Positions 25,705-37,200 of a stretch of 64,000 bases of DNA are shown here, piece after piece; position 1 is the first letter of the stretch; the number at the start of each line of letters is the position of its first letter. Made by a program: the position numbers and the translations under genes. Origin of the DNA: Delphinapterus leucas (taxonomy: Eukaryota > Chordata > Mammalia > Artiodactyla > Monodontidae); assembly GCF_002288925.2 (NCBI RefSeq), contig NW_022098069.1, positions 72,762,523 to 72,826,522 of the forward strand. The letters run 5' to 3'. The notes below the pieces were generated by a model. It saw nothing but the letters and a program-made list of their open reading frames with translations, was not told the DNA's origin and ran no database searches.

Positions 25705-25955
25705 AATAATAAAAGATTGACTGAGCACTACTGTTCTAGGACATAACATACATTATCTTTTCATTTTCAAAATAATCCTATGAGATATATGGCTAAAAAT
25801 ATTGCCATCTCCAATTTACAAATGAGGAAACTGAGCCACAGAGAGCTTAAGAAAATTACTCAATGGCACACAGTAGTTTTTGGTGAGGTGCTAATTTGAA
25901 CTCAAGTAGTCTGCGTCCAGGGCCCTAACAACTCAGCACACTGCGTCTCAGTCTG
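25705..25955 (-). mobile_element. MIR SINE, antisense
   Basis: Antisense MIR order is clear: 'gactgagcactac', 'aataatcctatgagatat', 'caaatgaggaaactgagcca', 'cagagagcttaag' and a diverged 3' part. Confidence 0.85.
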
Positions 25956-26759
25956 GGTAGAAAGACCAAGAAATGCTGCTTAGATAGAATTCACCCAATG
26001 GCAACTAACTAGATAAAGGAAAGTGGAGAAAGGTCAAATATGACTCCAAAATTAGATGACAAGAATAGTGCTGTCATCAAAGTAGAGTTTGGGGAATGCT
26101 GAGTTTAAGTTCCTGCAGAACTATCAGGTGGAGATGTCAAGAAAACATTTAGAAATACAGGTCCAGAGATCAGAGGAAGAGACCTCAGATAGATAACTGG
26201 GAGTCAGCTTCACAGAAGTGATGTTTAGAAAATTGGAAGCAGATAAGGAAAGGAACAGAAAAAGAACAATGGTCAGAATATGTACAGCCTTAAGAATGCT
26301 CCCATCTAGGTGGTAGGAATAATGGCAGAAAACTAGGATGGCTGTGCTCAAGTGAAAAGAACATTTTAGGAGGCAGAGGTCAATATTCCATAATATAGAA
26401 AAATGAGAACTGAGATTAGTCTACTGTACTTGATATGTAGAAGGTACATCGAGAACTCCCAGACAGTGGTTTCATTTTAGTGGTAAATATTTTTATAAAC
26501 AATTTGGATAAAAGCAAAAAAGAAGATGTGTTGATCAAATCTACAGATGTGAATGATAAAAGTTAATATCATCAATAAGTGACTCAACATTGAAAAAAAT
26601 TCCATATACTATAAGGAAAAGCCAAAATTAGCATGATGAAATTTAGTAGGGGCAGGTAAAATATTCTATATAGTCCAAAAAAATTAATTTCCCACCAAAT
26701 CTACGAGAAGGTGAAATATCAGTAATTCATATAAAAATGATGTGGGTGATATATTTTTA
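25956..26759. other. possible degenerate repeat, otherwise no gene
   Basis: The segment about 26000-26330 ('caggtggagatgtcaag', 'ggtccagagatcagaggaa', 'gataactgggagtcag') resembles a dispersed mammalian repeat that I cannot name. The remainder is single-copy AT-rich DNA. Confidence 0.35.
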
Positions 26760-27135
26760 ATTTGAATTTTCCTTTTATCATAAAGTGAATATAATCACAT
26801 TATAAAAGATTTATTTAAACAGAATATTTTCAAAACCTTATATAATCTCACTACCCTAAGAAGATCAGTGTCAACACTGGTATGTTTACTTATAATCCTT
26901 TTGTCTCCCACGTGTATTTTATACATGCAAGTAATATAGGGTAGATACAATTTTATACCCTGCTTTTTTTACTTAACATTATATCATTAGCAATTTATAT
27001 ACTATAGATTATATTAATATTTATGTGTTTTATTGACTATGTAATACTTTTCCAACTAGTTAATGCAACATAATTTACCTACATAATCCTCTCATTTTAA
27101 AGATTATTTTCAGTTTTTCATTTTGGATGCAGTAT
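26760..27135 (-). mobile_element. probable L1M 3' UTR fragment, antisense
   Basis: 'accctgctttttttacttaac' followed by 'attatatcattagca' is typical of an old antisense L1 3' region. It is highly diverged. Confidence 0.4.
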
Positions 27136-27464
27136 TATATTGGCTTTGTAAAACAAACTGGGATAATTTTAACATTTTCTATTCACCAGTATAATTCATA
27201 TTTTATATTTATATTTTGTATATATATTTTTATGTTTTATGGCAGGAAGATTGGCTGATTCATCAAATGTTAAATGGAGTCACGTATAACACAATATAGA
27301 CCCAGAGCCTTATTTAGAAACCATTTCTTGACAATATTTCTAAATTTATTCTATACTAGTTGGTCTTATATTTGAAGTCTCATATTTCTTATTTAAATTT
27401 TGGTGTTTCATATTTTCCCAGAATGTTTTTTCATTTCCTTTTGATTTTCTAGATTTATTAGACT
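27136..27464. other. AT-rich sequence, nothing recognised
   Basis: Very AT-rich with no open frame or identifiable repeat. Confidence 0.5.
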
Positions 27465-27650
27465 AGAATTGTAAATTGCAGGAGATGGTAAACATTTTCT
27501 ATAAAAAGCCAATTAATAAACATTGTAGGTTTTGTGAACTCTACTGTCACTGCCATAACTAATCAAATCTGCTGTTTTAGTATGGAAGCAGCCATAGAGA
27601 TGACATAAACAAAAGGGTGTGCCTGTGTTCCAATAAAACTTTATTTTTTG
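27465..27650 (+). mobile_element. old DNA-transposon-like MER fragment
   Basis: 'gtaaacattttctataaaaag', 'ggaagcagccatagagatg' and 'tgttccaataaaactttatt' follow the order of a widespread mammalian non-autonomous element. I recognise the pattern but not the exact family. Terminal inverted repeats are not preserved. Confidence 0.45.
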
Positions 27651-27779
27651 ACTCATATTTTTATATAGGAATTTTTCAAATTCATGAAGTTTGAATTTTA
27701 TATAATTTTCATATCACAAAATATTATTGATTTTATTTTTTTCAACCATTTAAAACTGTAAAGATCATTCTTAGTTTAC

Positions 27780-28720
27780 ATCCATTCCAAAATGAAGGTC
27801 AAATTGCTGTATCGGACTCCCCCTACCACTCAGAAAGAAGATCAATGCCTAATGGGCACCTTGAGATTATAGAGAGAACGTATATCTCATTTGGGCATGC
27901 GTCTCTGATCCTTTTTCCAAGTAAGCCAAAGAGCTGCTAATTTTGAATGGCACTCAGAACAAGATAAGGTACTGTAACTTTTCCAGGATGATGTGCAAGC
28001 TGCTCTGAGACTTGAGTCATATGGTCCAGCTAACCCAGTAGTCCTTAGAGTGTTTCTGGAAGACAGGAATGCTGTATGGAGCTCTTATCAGGCCTTTATA
28101 GGTAAATCACAGTACAGACCTATTGGGTTTTAAGCAAAGCTCTCTACTCTTCTCTGAAGATAACTATTCTTCTCTTGAAAAACCAGCTTTGGCATGCTAT
28201 TGGACCTTAACAGAGGCTGAAGGGTTTGGCCACAGCCCGCAAAGTTACCATATGACTTGAGATTCCCATCATGAACTGGGTGCTGTCTGAATCATCATAC
28301 CTTAAGTGTGGGCCTACACTACAACATTCATTATCAAATGAAAGTGGAATATACAAAATTAGGCTTGAGCAGGTTCTTAAAACCACAAGTAAATTGCACG
28401 AGCAAGTGGCCTAGAAGCCATGGACCCTATTTCTGCTATATTATCTCCCTTCTCCTCTCTCTCAACCTGCACCTATGTTCTTACAGGAAATTCTTCATGA
28501 CCAATTGACTGAGGAAGAAAAACATGGGCCATATTTAGAGATGGTTCTACATGATATGCTGGCAATACCCAAAGTAGACTGCTACATCTTATAGTCTCAC
28601 TCTGGGGAGGCCATAAAGGAAAATTATGGAGCTATATCTTCTCAGTAGGCATGATTCCAATCAGATATGATTATTTGCCTTGCCTGGAAGGAGAGATTGC
28701 CAGAGTGACCTCTACTGTTT
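27780..28720 (+). mobile_element. ERVL pol fragment (copy 1), sense
   Basis: An ancient endogenous retrovirus-like (class III, ERVL) remnant. It covers the end of the reverse transcriptase, the connection and the start of the RNase H region of pol, by similarity in word order to ERVL elements and to the second copy at 43.86 kb. Shared words between the copies include 'accatatgacttgagat' and 'actgaggaagaaaaa'-like stretches. Stops and indels occur throughout; the longest frame (28308-28508, 66 codons) is not functional. No LTR or env was seen next to it. Confidence 0.75.
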
Positions 28721-31149
28721 CATAAGTGGAGGCTGATAGTTTTGCCAGATGGTGAGGGGCTTTCTTTAACTCCAAAAATACAGAACACCAAAGGCTGCTC
28801 CTTATTCTCTCCTTTTCTACGATGGATTATACCTTCCACATTACTGTACCCCTTTGCCTGTCATCTTCACCACTGCCCATGTTTCATTAACTAGAAAGTT
28901 ACAGAATGAATATAGATAAGGATGAATATAACATATATAGAAATAAAAAATTGTAGGGACAGATGGGGAAGTAGTAAGTTGTTCACCTTATAAAACTTTT
29001 CATACAATAAAACATTTGCTACTGGTTTTCTAATTGATGTAAGTGTATATCTTTGAAGAATAGGTAAGCAGTGGAAGAAGTAGAAATTTACTTTTTTAAT
29101 ATCTGAACCTATTTTATCTCTGGTCTCATCCACTCTTTAGCTAATCAAAACATCTTCTACAGTCTAGAATAAGACTGATTTATTTTTCATATCTATGCAC
29201 TTTCAAAATTATTATGTTTAAATATAGAGAAAGCAAATTAAGTAATTCTAGAAAAATTGCAATTTAGTCCAAAAGTCAAGGCTACTTCTCCAATACCAAG
29301 GGTTTTAATTAAGTATTTTATCTAGCAGTGTACATCTTAGAAGCTGAAAGAACTGGAGGCATGTGCATGAATAGTGGTAGAGGTAAAAGGGACTTTATAC
29401 CCAACAAAGATAAGACATGAGGGTAAGGCACCAGGATAAAATGGCTGCCTTCAAATATTTAAAAATAGTCACAAGATGTAAAGTATCAGAAGGTGTACCT
29501 GCATATTAATTAATTAATTCGATGAAAATAAAATGTAGATTCTGATTCAATACCAAAAAACATGACTTGCACAAAAGAATTATTCAAGCAGAGGCTAGAT
29601 AATCAATAATCATGAGTTTTAGGAAAGGGACCCCTGCACTGATGATAAGTTTGATCTATTCTATATAATAACCTTAAATCTTGCCAATGTTTTAATTTTA
29701 GGAGAAAAACACCTCCTCTGAAAAAGAAAATTTCTTTTCCAATCTGTAACACCATCTTTTTAAAATGACAGTTACTGAAAGAAAGGATTTTATGAATAAA
29801 AAATGTCAAATGTAATATTAGAAGGCTTTTTTGGCTAATTAATAAGCAAAAAGGCATCCTCAGAAATTCCTCTAGGCCAAATGATGTACAGAGAAATTTT
29901 TCTGTAATATCTCCTGAGCCAACTAATATATAACACAGCTCTGACTCACATGGTAGAAGGCAGTCTCACTTGGCAGAGAAACTCCACACTATGGGAAGAA
30001 TCACAAAGTTTAACCATATTACAGATTAAAGGTTCCTCTTAAAACTTGCTAAAAGAAATATTTTGAAGAGCTCACTTTCTGGATATTGAATGCTTAGACA
30101 CTGGAAATAGTTATAAATATCATATATCAGTTTTTCTTCAGAGAGTTCAAGACCCAAGGGTCTAATTATGGTCACTTGAATTATGATGTCTGATAATTAA
30201 TTCCACACATATTGTTTTGTCCTCTTAAGTTTTATATCTGAATGCAAGCAAAGCAAAGGAATAAGAAAATAATCAGTGATTCAGAATTCTCTTACAGCCA
30301 ATCTACATTAATAGCAGGAGATATGTCTACTGTGTGAGTAAACCAGGGTGGGTTTCTCATACATAGCCTCCCAAAATGCACCATCTCTTGAATTATACAG
30401 ATTGTTATCAAGTACTCAATAACTTTACTTGACAGTAAGTGAAGAAAAAATGATTCCTACCCTCTAACATTCTAAATATCTATCATTCACACTTAGCAAC
30501 CTTGGCAGAAACCTTTCATTGGCTGTCTTTTTCCAAGCTCCCATTCTTTTCCAACTGACTCCCCACTCTACTCCACTTTTCCTCTATTACTTCTTTCACT
30601 GCCTTCAAGAGTATCCACGTTCAATTATGAGTAAATCACCTATACCCTCCATTTTCATTGGTATATTTCCCAGTCCTTCTTAATCAGACAATTCCACATA
30701 CCAGAAACCTTAATAAACATTACTCTTCATACTGTGTTCAATACAACTGTCAAGGAGGAAAGGGTTTACACAATTTGTAGTCTTTATCATCAAGCAACTA
30801 CCATTTTTGACAGTTATCTGATGATTTCTAGTATATATTTGGCCTGAATTTCTTTATTTCTCCAGTCCTCCTCCTACCTCTGACTCCGGCTACCCTATTT
30901 TTTCTCTTTCTAGTCCTTCTATATTATGTCTCATATCTCAGTCTTATTCTCTCTTCTCTTTATACATTATGTTGTATTAATGTCATAGCTTCAACTCACA
31001 TTTTGGTTAGAAGCCTCTCACATTTAAATAAACTGTCTAACTCCTATCTCAAACTCCAGATCTCCACCTCCAATAGTCACGTGAATCTACCATCTTCTCC
31101 AACCAGCACCTTCTTCTTCTCTGTTAATTTGATCCAGTTGTCTCCTGAT
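28721..31149. other. single-copy sequence, no gene seen
   Basis: AT-rich. The minus-strand frames at 28891-29133 and 29603-29857 have no recognisable features. The C/T-rich part 30480-31150 may contain more diverged L2, but this is not certain. Confidence 0.5.
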
Positions 31150-32510
31150 CACATGGGCAGAGTAACCCAAGGTTGAGGCTTGATTTCTCCCTCTTTCCTC
31201 TCTTCAACCACTCATCAAGTTCTATTTATCCGTTCTTACTGTTACATCTGTTCCTTCCTTCCATCTCTAAAACACCTCAGTAGTTCCAGTTACTGCCTAC
31301 TGCAATTATCATTGCTTACTACTTGGGTTCCTCTCCTCTGGTTCATCTCAAATCCCTTCAGTCCTGCACATCACATCCAGATGAAACAGTTCCTGCTCAG
31401 CAATGCTGATGGCTCTCTGTTGCCTACTAAATTCATTTAAAACCTGTACCTTGGGCTTCCCTGGTGGTGCAGTAGTTGAGAGTCCACCTGCCGATGCAGG
31501 GGACACGGGTTCGTGCCCCAGTCTGGGAAGATTCCCACATGCCGCGGAGCGGCTGGGCCCGTGAGCCATGGCCACTGAGCCTGCGCATCCGGAGTCTGTG
31601 CTGCGCAATGGGAGAGGCCGCAACAGTGAGAGGCCCGCGTAACCAAAAAAAAAAAAAAAAAAAAAACCTGTACCTTAACACTAAAGGCCCTAAGGGTCCT
31701 ATATCTACCTACCAAACCTCACAACCAACCGCTAAACAAATATTCATTTATTTCCTGCTTAAAGTTTTTCAATCATTTCCCATTGCATAAAGAATGCAGA
31801 GGGTAAGGGTAATGCTTTTCACTCCTCTAGACTTCTAAACACTCCAGGTCTTTTAACCCACTCCTTAATCGTCCTCGTTGAAGTAGTATTCATTTTCTGA
31901 TTGTAAAGTCTGAGAAAGCTCAGTTCCCTCCTCTTCTTTCTCAATGGGACTCAGAGAGCTGACATTTTTCTCTGCTCCTCCTTGTAATAAGTTCATAAAA
32001 GCAGGGCTCTGTGGGTGGTGACCTATACTGTGCATGGCCACCCCTGTGACTAGGTAAGTAAGTCTGCCTAATTCTGAACTTCAGTAAGAAGTCCACTGTT
32101 GTCACACATCCATGTCACTTTCTCCCATATGAGTTTTATCATTAATAGAGTTGATGTTTAGTTCCGCTGACTCCATTTTAACATTCAACTGATTTATAAC
32201 TAAAGCAAGAAAAACAAAGATGCCATTTACAGGCCTTCTTGGGAGTCCAAGACAATTCATGTTTCTTATTCTGCCCACCTTTTGGCATCATCCTGTCACT
32301 CTCTACATACATTCTATACACTTGCCATGCTACTTGTAATTTCCCAGATGTGCCTTCTTGTTTTCACCACCAGAACTGTTAACATGCCATTTCCCCAGCT
32401 TGTGGAACTCTTCCAAACTCCTGCCCTTTATTAAAAAGCTTGAAGACAATTTGAATTTTATTACCTCTTAAAAACCATCCTTGATATTTCCAGGAAACAA
32501 ATCCAACTTT
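31150..32510 (+). mobile_element. L2 LINE fragments, sense, interrupted
   Basis: Ancient LINE-2. The first part (about 31150-31830) shows the L2 words 'tttctccctctttcctctc', 'aaccactcatcaagttct' and 'tgctcagcaatgctgatggc'. The second part (about 32290-32510) shows 'ccatttccccagcttgtgga' and 'aaaccatccttgatatttcc'. A CHR SINE is nested at 31453-31662, and the middle 31830-32290 is not recognised as L2 (older insertion or diverged sequence). No coding frame survives. Confidence 0.65.
31453..31662 (+). mobile_element. CHR SINE nested in L2, sense
   Basis: A typical copy from 'gggcttccctggtggtgcag' to 'aggcccgcgtaacc' plus poly-A. A perfect 14-bp duplication, aaaacctgtacctt, flanks it at 31439-31452 and 31663-31676. 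The antisense frames of 82-92 codons here are SINE-derived. Confidence 0.97.
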
Positions 32511-33389
32511 GGCCCTACTGAAAAGCCCACCAAGTTTTATAAAGGGTACATATCATATCTTAGTATGTCAAATCATACAGGGGTGATTCAAGTTCCTCTG
32601 AAAAGCTGTCACCGAAAAACACTTTGCTGTACATTCTCTAGATTCAATATGCGTATACCCTCAAAAAGTATATTACTGTGCAAGTCCAACAGTTAAAAGT
32701 TGAAATAGGACTTAGATTTAATAAGATGTTTTTAGCCAGAGAATCCAGAAATATCTGAATCCTGCTCCAGACCACAGGGAATATCCCTTGCCATAAGGTT
32801 CCTAGGGAAGCAGACCATAGGGAATATTGGCACAGGAAAAAGAAAGAGAAAAAAACCCTTTATTATTAGGCATGCATTGGGCCCTAAACTCAAATGAAGA
32901 CTATACTAGTGAGTTATAATTTACTGTGTATTATGCTAGAGACCTAAAGGGCCTCTGAGTCCAAACTGGAACCTCAGATCTTATCTCTCTCTTATCAGCC
33001 ACATAGAGGAAAAGACAGAAACAAGCTAAGTCTGAAGGAGGCCTTGAGTCTGGTGAAGACTAGCCTGAAGATACACATAAGGGGACATTTGCCTAGAGAA
33101 GGTATTGCAGGTTTTGAAACCAGATGAAATCCCCCAGTCAGTGAGTGAAATAGGAAAGAAAAGATCAGGATTGAGTCCCGAAGAGACAAAGAAGCACCAC
33201 CTTAAGACTCAGTATCCAGAAGGAGGAAAACAGGGAGTAACTGCTATCCTTGAAGCCAAGAGGAAATGTAAAAAAATACTTCAAGGAGTATATATTCTAT
33301 TATTCAAATTCTACTATTGAGTCAAATAAGATGAAGACTGAGAAAAGCCAACTGGGTTTAGCAGCATGGAGATCACTAGTGACTTCAAA
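32511..33389. other. no gene recognised
   Basis: Short frames (32481-32696 plus, 32995-33189 minus, 33105-33320 plus) overlap each other on opposite strands and lack features. Confidence 0.5.
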
Positions 33390-33600
33390 TACAAAGTGTA
33401 GATGACAGAAGTCCCAGCTTCACTACTAACTAGCTATGTGACTGTGGGCAATCTTCAATTTTTTTGTCTCTCAAAACATGATGAGGAGATGATGATGATA
33501 ACAATAATTCCTGGCTCAAAGTGGCATTATGCAGATTAAATACATATTAAATGCTCAACACAGCACCTGTCACATTGCAAACTTTCAAATATTATCTATT
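33390..33600 (+). mobile_element. MIR SINE, sense
   Basis: 'cactactaactagctatgtg', 'actgtgggcaatcttc', 'gatgatgataacaataa' and 'attaaatgctcaacacagca' follow the MIR order. Confidence 0.75.
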
Positions 33601-35239
33601 AGTCCTGGGAGAGTAAGCAGAGGTCAAAGGCAAACCAATATCCCTTGCTGTTACTTCTCACACGGGCACTATGAGATATTCCATAGTTGTTGTGCCACAT
33701 CCATCAAACTCCTTCTTCAGCTTCCCAACTCTTCTGTTCTCTTCCTCTCCCTAATTCTTAGAAGTTATCCTCTCCAATATAGTTATTCATTTGCAAAATT
33801 AAAGTTCGTGGCACTTCCATGAGTCAAAGCAACATGTTTTCTAAGTAGCTTCACTTGCTTTTTAAACAAATATATTTTGGTACAAGAAATGAAGACGCCA
33901 AACATCTCTTTTTCATCTAAAACCCAAACCCCAAGGTACTACTACCATCCTCAACAGTTTTCAGTTAGTGCCAAATTCATATGCACACAGTAAATATGCA
34001 TATGCAGTAACAGTGTGGTATGTAGCCTCCAAATTTATTGTACCTAATAAAACTGTGTGTTGAAACAGTCCTATCTGCCCACAATATGTCTATGGTAGAA
34101 TGCTGGTGACCTAATAAAAACTTTAATTCCCATTTGACATTCTCCATAGTAGTAATCCCTGTGCTGACAGGTGGCTAGTAATTTCAAATGTAATTATGGA
34201 GATAATACCTGCAGATGTTTGGGTACGTACTACAAATTCTTGTAAATGGGTACCATAGGAATATGTGGAAAATGATAGCTAATATAACTTTTACTATAAA
34301 GAGACACATTCTCCTCAGGAACATCTGGAAGACCTTGTATGCGAAAGAATTAGAGGTGGGTAACAGGGACCGTGCAGAGAACCTTGGCACTTCAGAAGTA
34401 TACACAGCTTCACGATGTCAGCAAGACATTGATTTGGTGCGAGGATTCTAAGTTTTCACCCTACATCACCTCCCTCTTGGGCTAAACCTCAGGACAGGAG
34501 CCAGATGGATAATTCCTCCCTTTTCTTTTTCCAACAAAAGGAACAAACTAAGACAATATATCAAGTTTATAACTGGTAACAAAAGTCAATGGGTGTGCAT
34601 GGATATATTCTCTTCCTACAAGCATTCTTAAAATGAAATGTTCTGCATATAGCTGGAATGTAACTGTTGGTTATTCAGCTTCTCAAATGATGACAGTCTC
34701 AAAAAGCACAAGTATTATTTGTCAGCAGCTGCATTTTGCTAAACAAATTTAAATAATCCCTATTTACACAAGGAGCACAAGGTATTGTACAAAGGCAGCT
34801 TCCCACTAGTTCTAATTCTATTTGACATTATTTCTTAAATTATGAAATGCATCAGCAGACTATATTTCTGCCATGGTTAAATTATTAAATGATGACATAA
34901 TCCATGTAAGATGTGTGGACGAATGCATTATACATACACATAATTGATCCTCCAGTGTTCCCATGTTTCTTGAACTATCTCTATTTAAAGCTCATACTTT
35001 TTACTTTTGTAAAAGAGCTTTGTCTATAAAAATGCCTTGCAGTCTATACTAGAAATCATATATCTGAAATAAAATATTTAAACATTTATTCTTTGTATAT
35101 TTTAGCACTAAATTCTATTTAAAATAGTCATGGCCTTTGCTAATAATATTCTTTACAATTTCAAGTCAAAAATTACTAACTCAAATGGTTTAATTACTCA
35201 TAACTGCCAGCTCTTTTTCAGAGATGTTAAATATTATCA
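33601..35239. other. single-copy sequence, candidate conserved non-coding region
   Basis: No gene. The interval 34600-35220 is free of recognisable repeats and rich in TAAT/ATTA words, a composition often seen in conserved non-coding DNA. The overlapping short frames at 34184-34451 on both strands are not convincing. Confidence 0.35.
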
Positions 35240-35460
35240 ATTACATTACTATGGAACTTTGTGAAGCACTTTTACACTTTTCATTATTTAGGTTTCACTA
35301 AAATCTAGTGAAATAGCTAGGGTTGATGATTCTGGTTTCATTATCCATGAAACTGAAGCTAAGGAAAATAAAACAGCTTTTTGTATCACATGCCTAATAC
35401 ACACACAAGCCAGGAAACATCAGCTGGGATCTGGTTCCTAGCTGATCACTTCTGACCACT
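35240..35460 (-). mobile_element. MIR fragment, antisense
   Basis: 'gtgaagcacttttacac', 'aatctagtgaaatagctagg', 'ttatccatgaaactgaagct' and 'gggatctggttcctagctg' match the antisense MIR order with high divergence. Confidence 0.6.
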
Positions 35461-35679
35461 CAGGAAGATTCTGCAACAACAACAAAAAAAAGTCACAATC
35501 TAAAAGACAGACTTCACCTTCAAAATGCTCAGCTCTTTCTCACAGCTATTCATATTGTTTAATACACACATTGTGTATTAAAGAATTAACCTTACTCAAA
35601 GAGACATCAGCTTTTGTCCTCTTTGGCCAGGAGGTGATCTCTAGGAAGAATGTCTTTGCTTACTTAGAGCCATGACTGC

Positions 35680-36175
35680 CTAACAGTCTAAAAATGTGAA
35701 TTATGAGGAGGGGTTTGGGCCATGTAGTAACCACACTACCTCCAGGAGGCAATGAAAAGTCAACCATATGGGCAAACCATGGAGTCCAAATAAAAGCCTG
35801 GACACTAAGGCTCAGGAGAGCTTCCCTGGTTAGCAATACACTGTGTGTGTTATCACACATCATTGTTGAGAAAGCAATGCTGTCCATGACTCCAGGAAGA
35901 GAGGACAACTGGCAGCTCTGTGTTTGGAACCCTCCTGGACTCTGTCCCATGCACTTCTTCCCTTGGCTAATTTTAATCTGTATCCTTTCACTGTAGTAAA
36001 CCACAACTGTTAAGTATAATAGCTTTCAGTGAGTTCTGTGACTCCTAGCAAATTTTTGAAGCTTAAGGAGAACCTTCTTGATAACCCCGAAACTTGTAAT
36101 TAGTATCAGAGGTGAGGGTAGTCTTGTGGACTATACTCTCTAACTTTGCAGTTGGCTAACTTCTTACTTTCAGAT
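35680..36175 (+). mobile_element. LTR-like remnant of an old endogenous retrovirus
   Basis: The words 'cctccaggaggcaatgaa', 'gagcttccctggttagcaa', 'tactgtagtaaacc'-like, 'cagtgagttctgtgactcc' and 'gtatcagaggtgagggtagtc' occur in the order of a mammal-wide LTR and the sequence just downstream of it. I cannot name the family with certainty. Frames on both strands (35660-36004 minus, 35703-35996 plus) are a by-product of this sequence. Confidence 0.5.
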
Positions 36176-37182
36176 GAATGTAATGTTTCTCCATATGATC
36201 AACTGGTTAGTCCTTACCTTGAAATGAAACCCACTTCAACTTCACCAGGAAAATGTGATTTATTAAAAAAAAATTTTTTTTGAGAATTACCAAGATTTTG
36301 ACTCTACCAATACAGAAAGGAAGCATTCAAATGTAGTATACAGTGTTTTCTCTCTCAACAGTAGTCTACTGTCTTTGCTGTGATAAAAGAAACCCAAATT
36401 ACAATATAATGCCCAATGTTGTATGTACAATAGCTCTTTTCTCTCTGTTACAACTAAATAAAGCCAACAAGGCCATGTGTCATTTCCCCTGGTAAAGCAT
36501 TAAACCAGTTTTTTCAGAAAATTTTGAGCAGCACAAGTCAACCAAATTAGTATTTAAGCCCCTAAACACACTAAGAAAATGAAGAAACCAATACCCATAT
36601 GTAAAACAAAGTTAACTTGGAAAGTGCATAAGTCAGTTCATTAAGTTTTACGTATTACTTGAGCACAGAACTCCAGGACCTACACTGCACATGCATCACT
36701 GATTCCTCTCTTTCCAATAAGAAGAGGTGAAATAAGATCTTTCATCCCTTAAGAACCTGGGTACTTTAAACATCTTTGTCAACAGAGTTTCTTATTACAG
36801 TTAAACATTGAATATTCTTTTAGGTTTTAGAGTGTGCCAGAAATATAAGCTTTTTTATTGGAAGGATACCTAAAATGAAGAAACTGGGAGAAAGATTTAA
36901 ATCTCCTGGAAGATACCACTGTGATTCCTAAAATTTCCTCATTGAGATTTTAATTAAAGGAAAAACCTTTATACAGTTAACAAGGCATGGCCATGCCCAC
37001 AAATTAGCCCTCTCTAATTTGCTGCTATGGAAAGCCCTGCTTTGGCATTGTACTGTAATTTCTTTCTTGAATTAAAAGTTTAAAAAAGAAAAAAAAAGGA
37101 AAAACCTTTTAAAGAAGAATCTCTTTTCCCAGTTGTCCCAAAATAATAATAAAAGCAAAGTTTCTCTAATGATTATTAGTCT
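36176..37182. other. single-copy AT-rich sequence, no gene seen
   Basis: No repeat or gene recognised. It forms the 5' flank of L1-C. Confidence 0.5.
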
Positions 37183-37200
37183 AAAAGAAGACTAATTTAA

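Noticed and set aside
31348..31715. three overlapping 82-92-codon minus frames
   Set aside because: All run through the nested CHR SINE and its poly-A; different frames of the same repeat.
35660..36004. 114-codon minus and 97-codon plus frames over the same bases
   Set aside because: They overlap an old LTR-like remnant. Mutually antisense frames without features point to chance.
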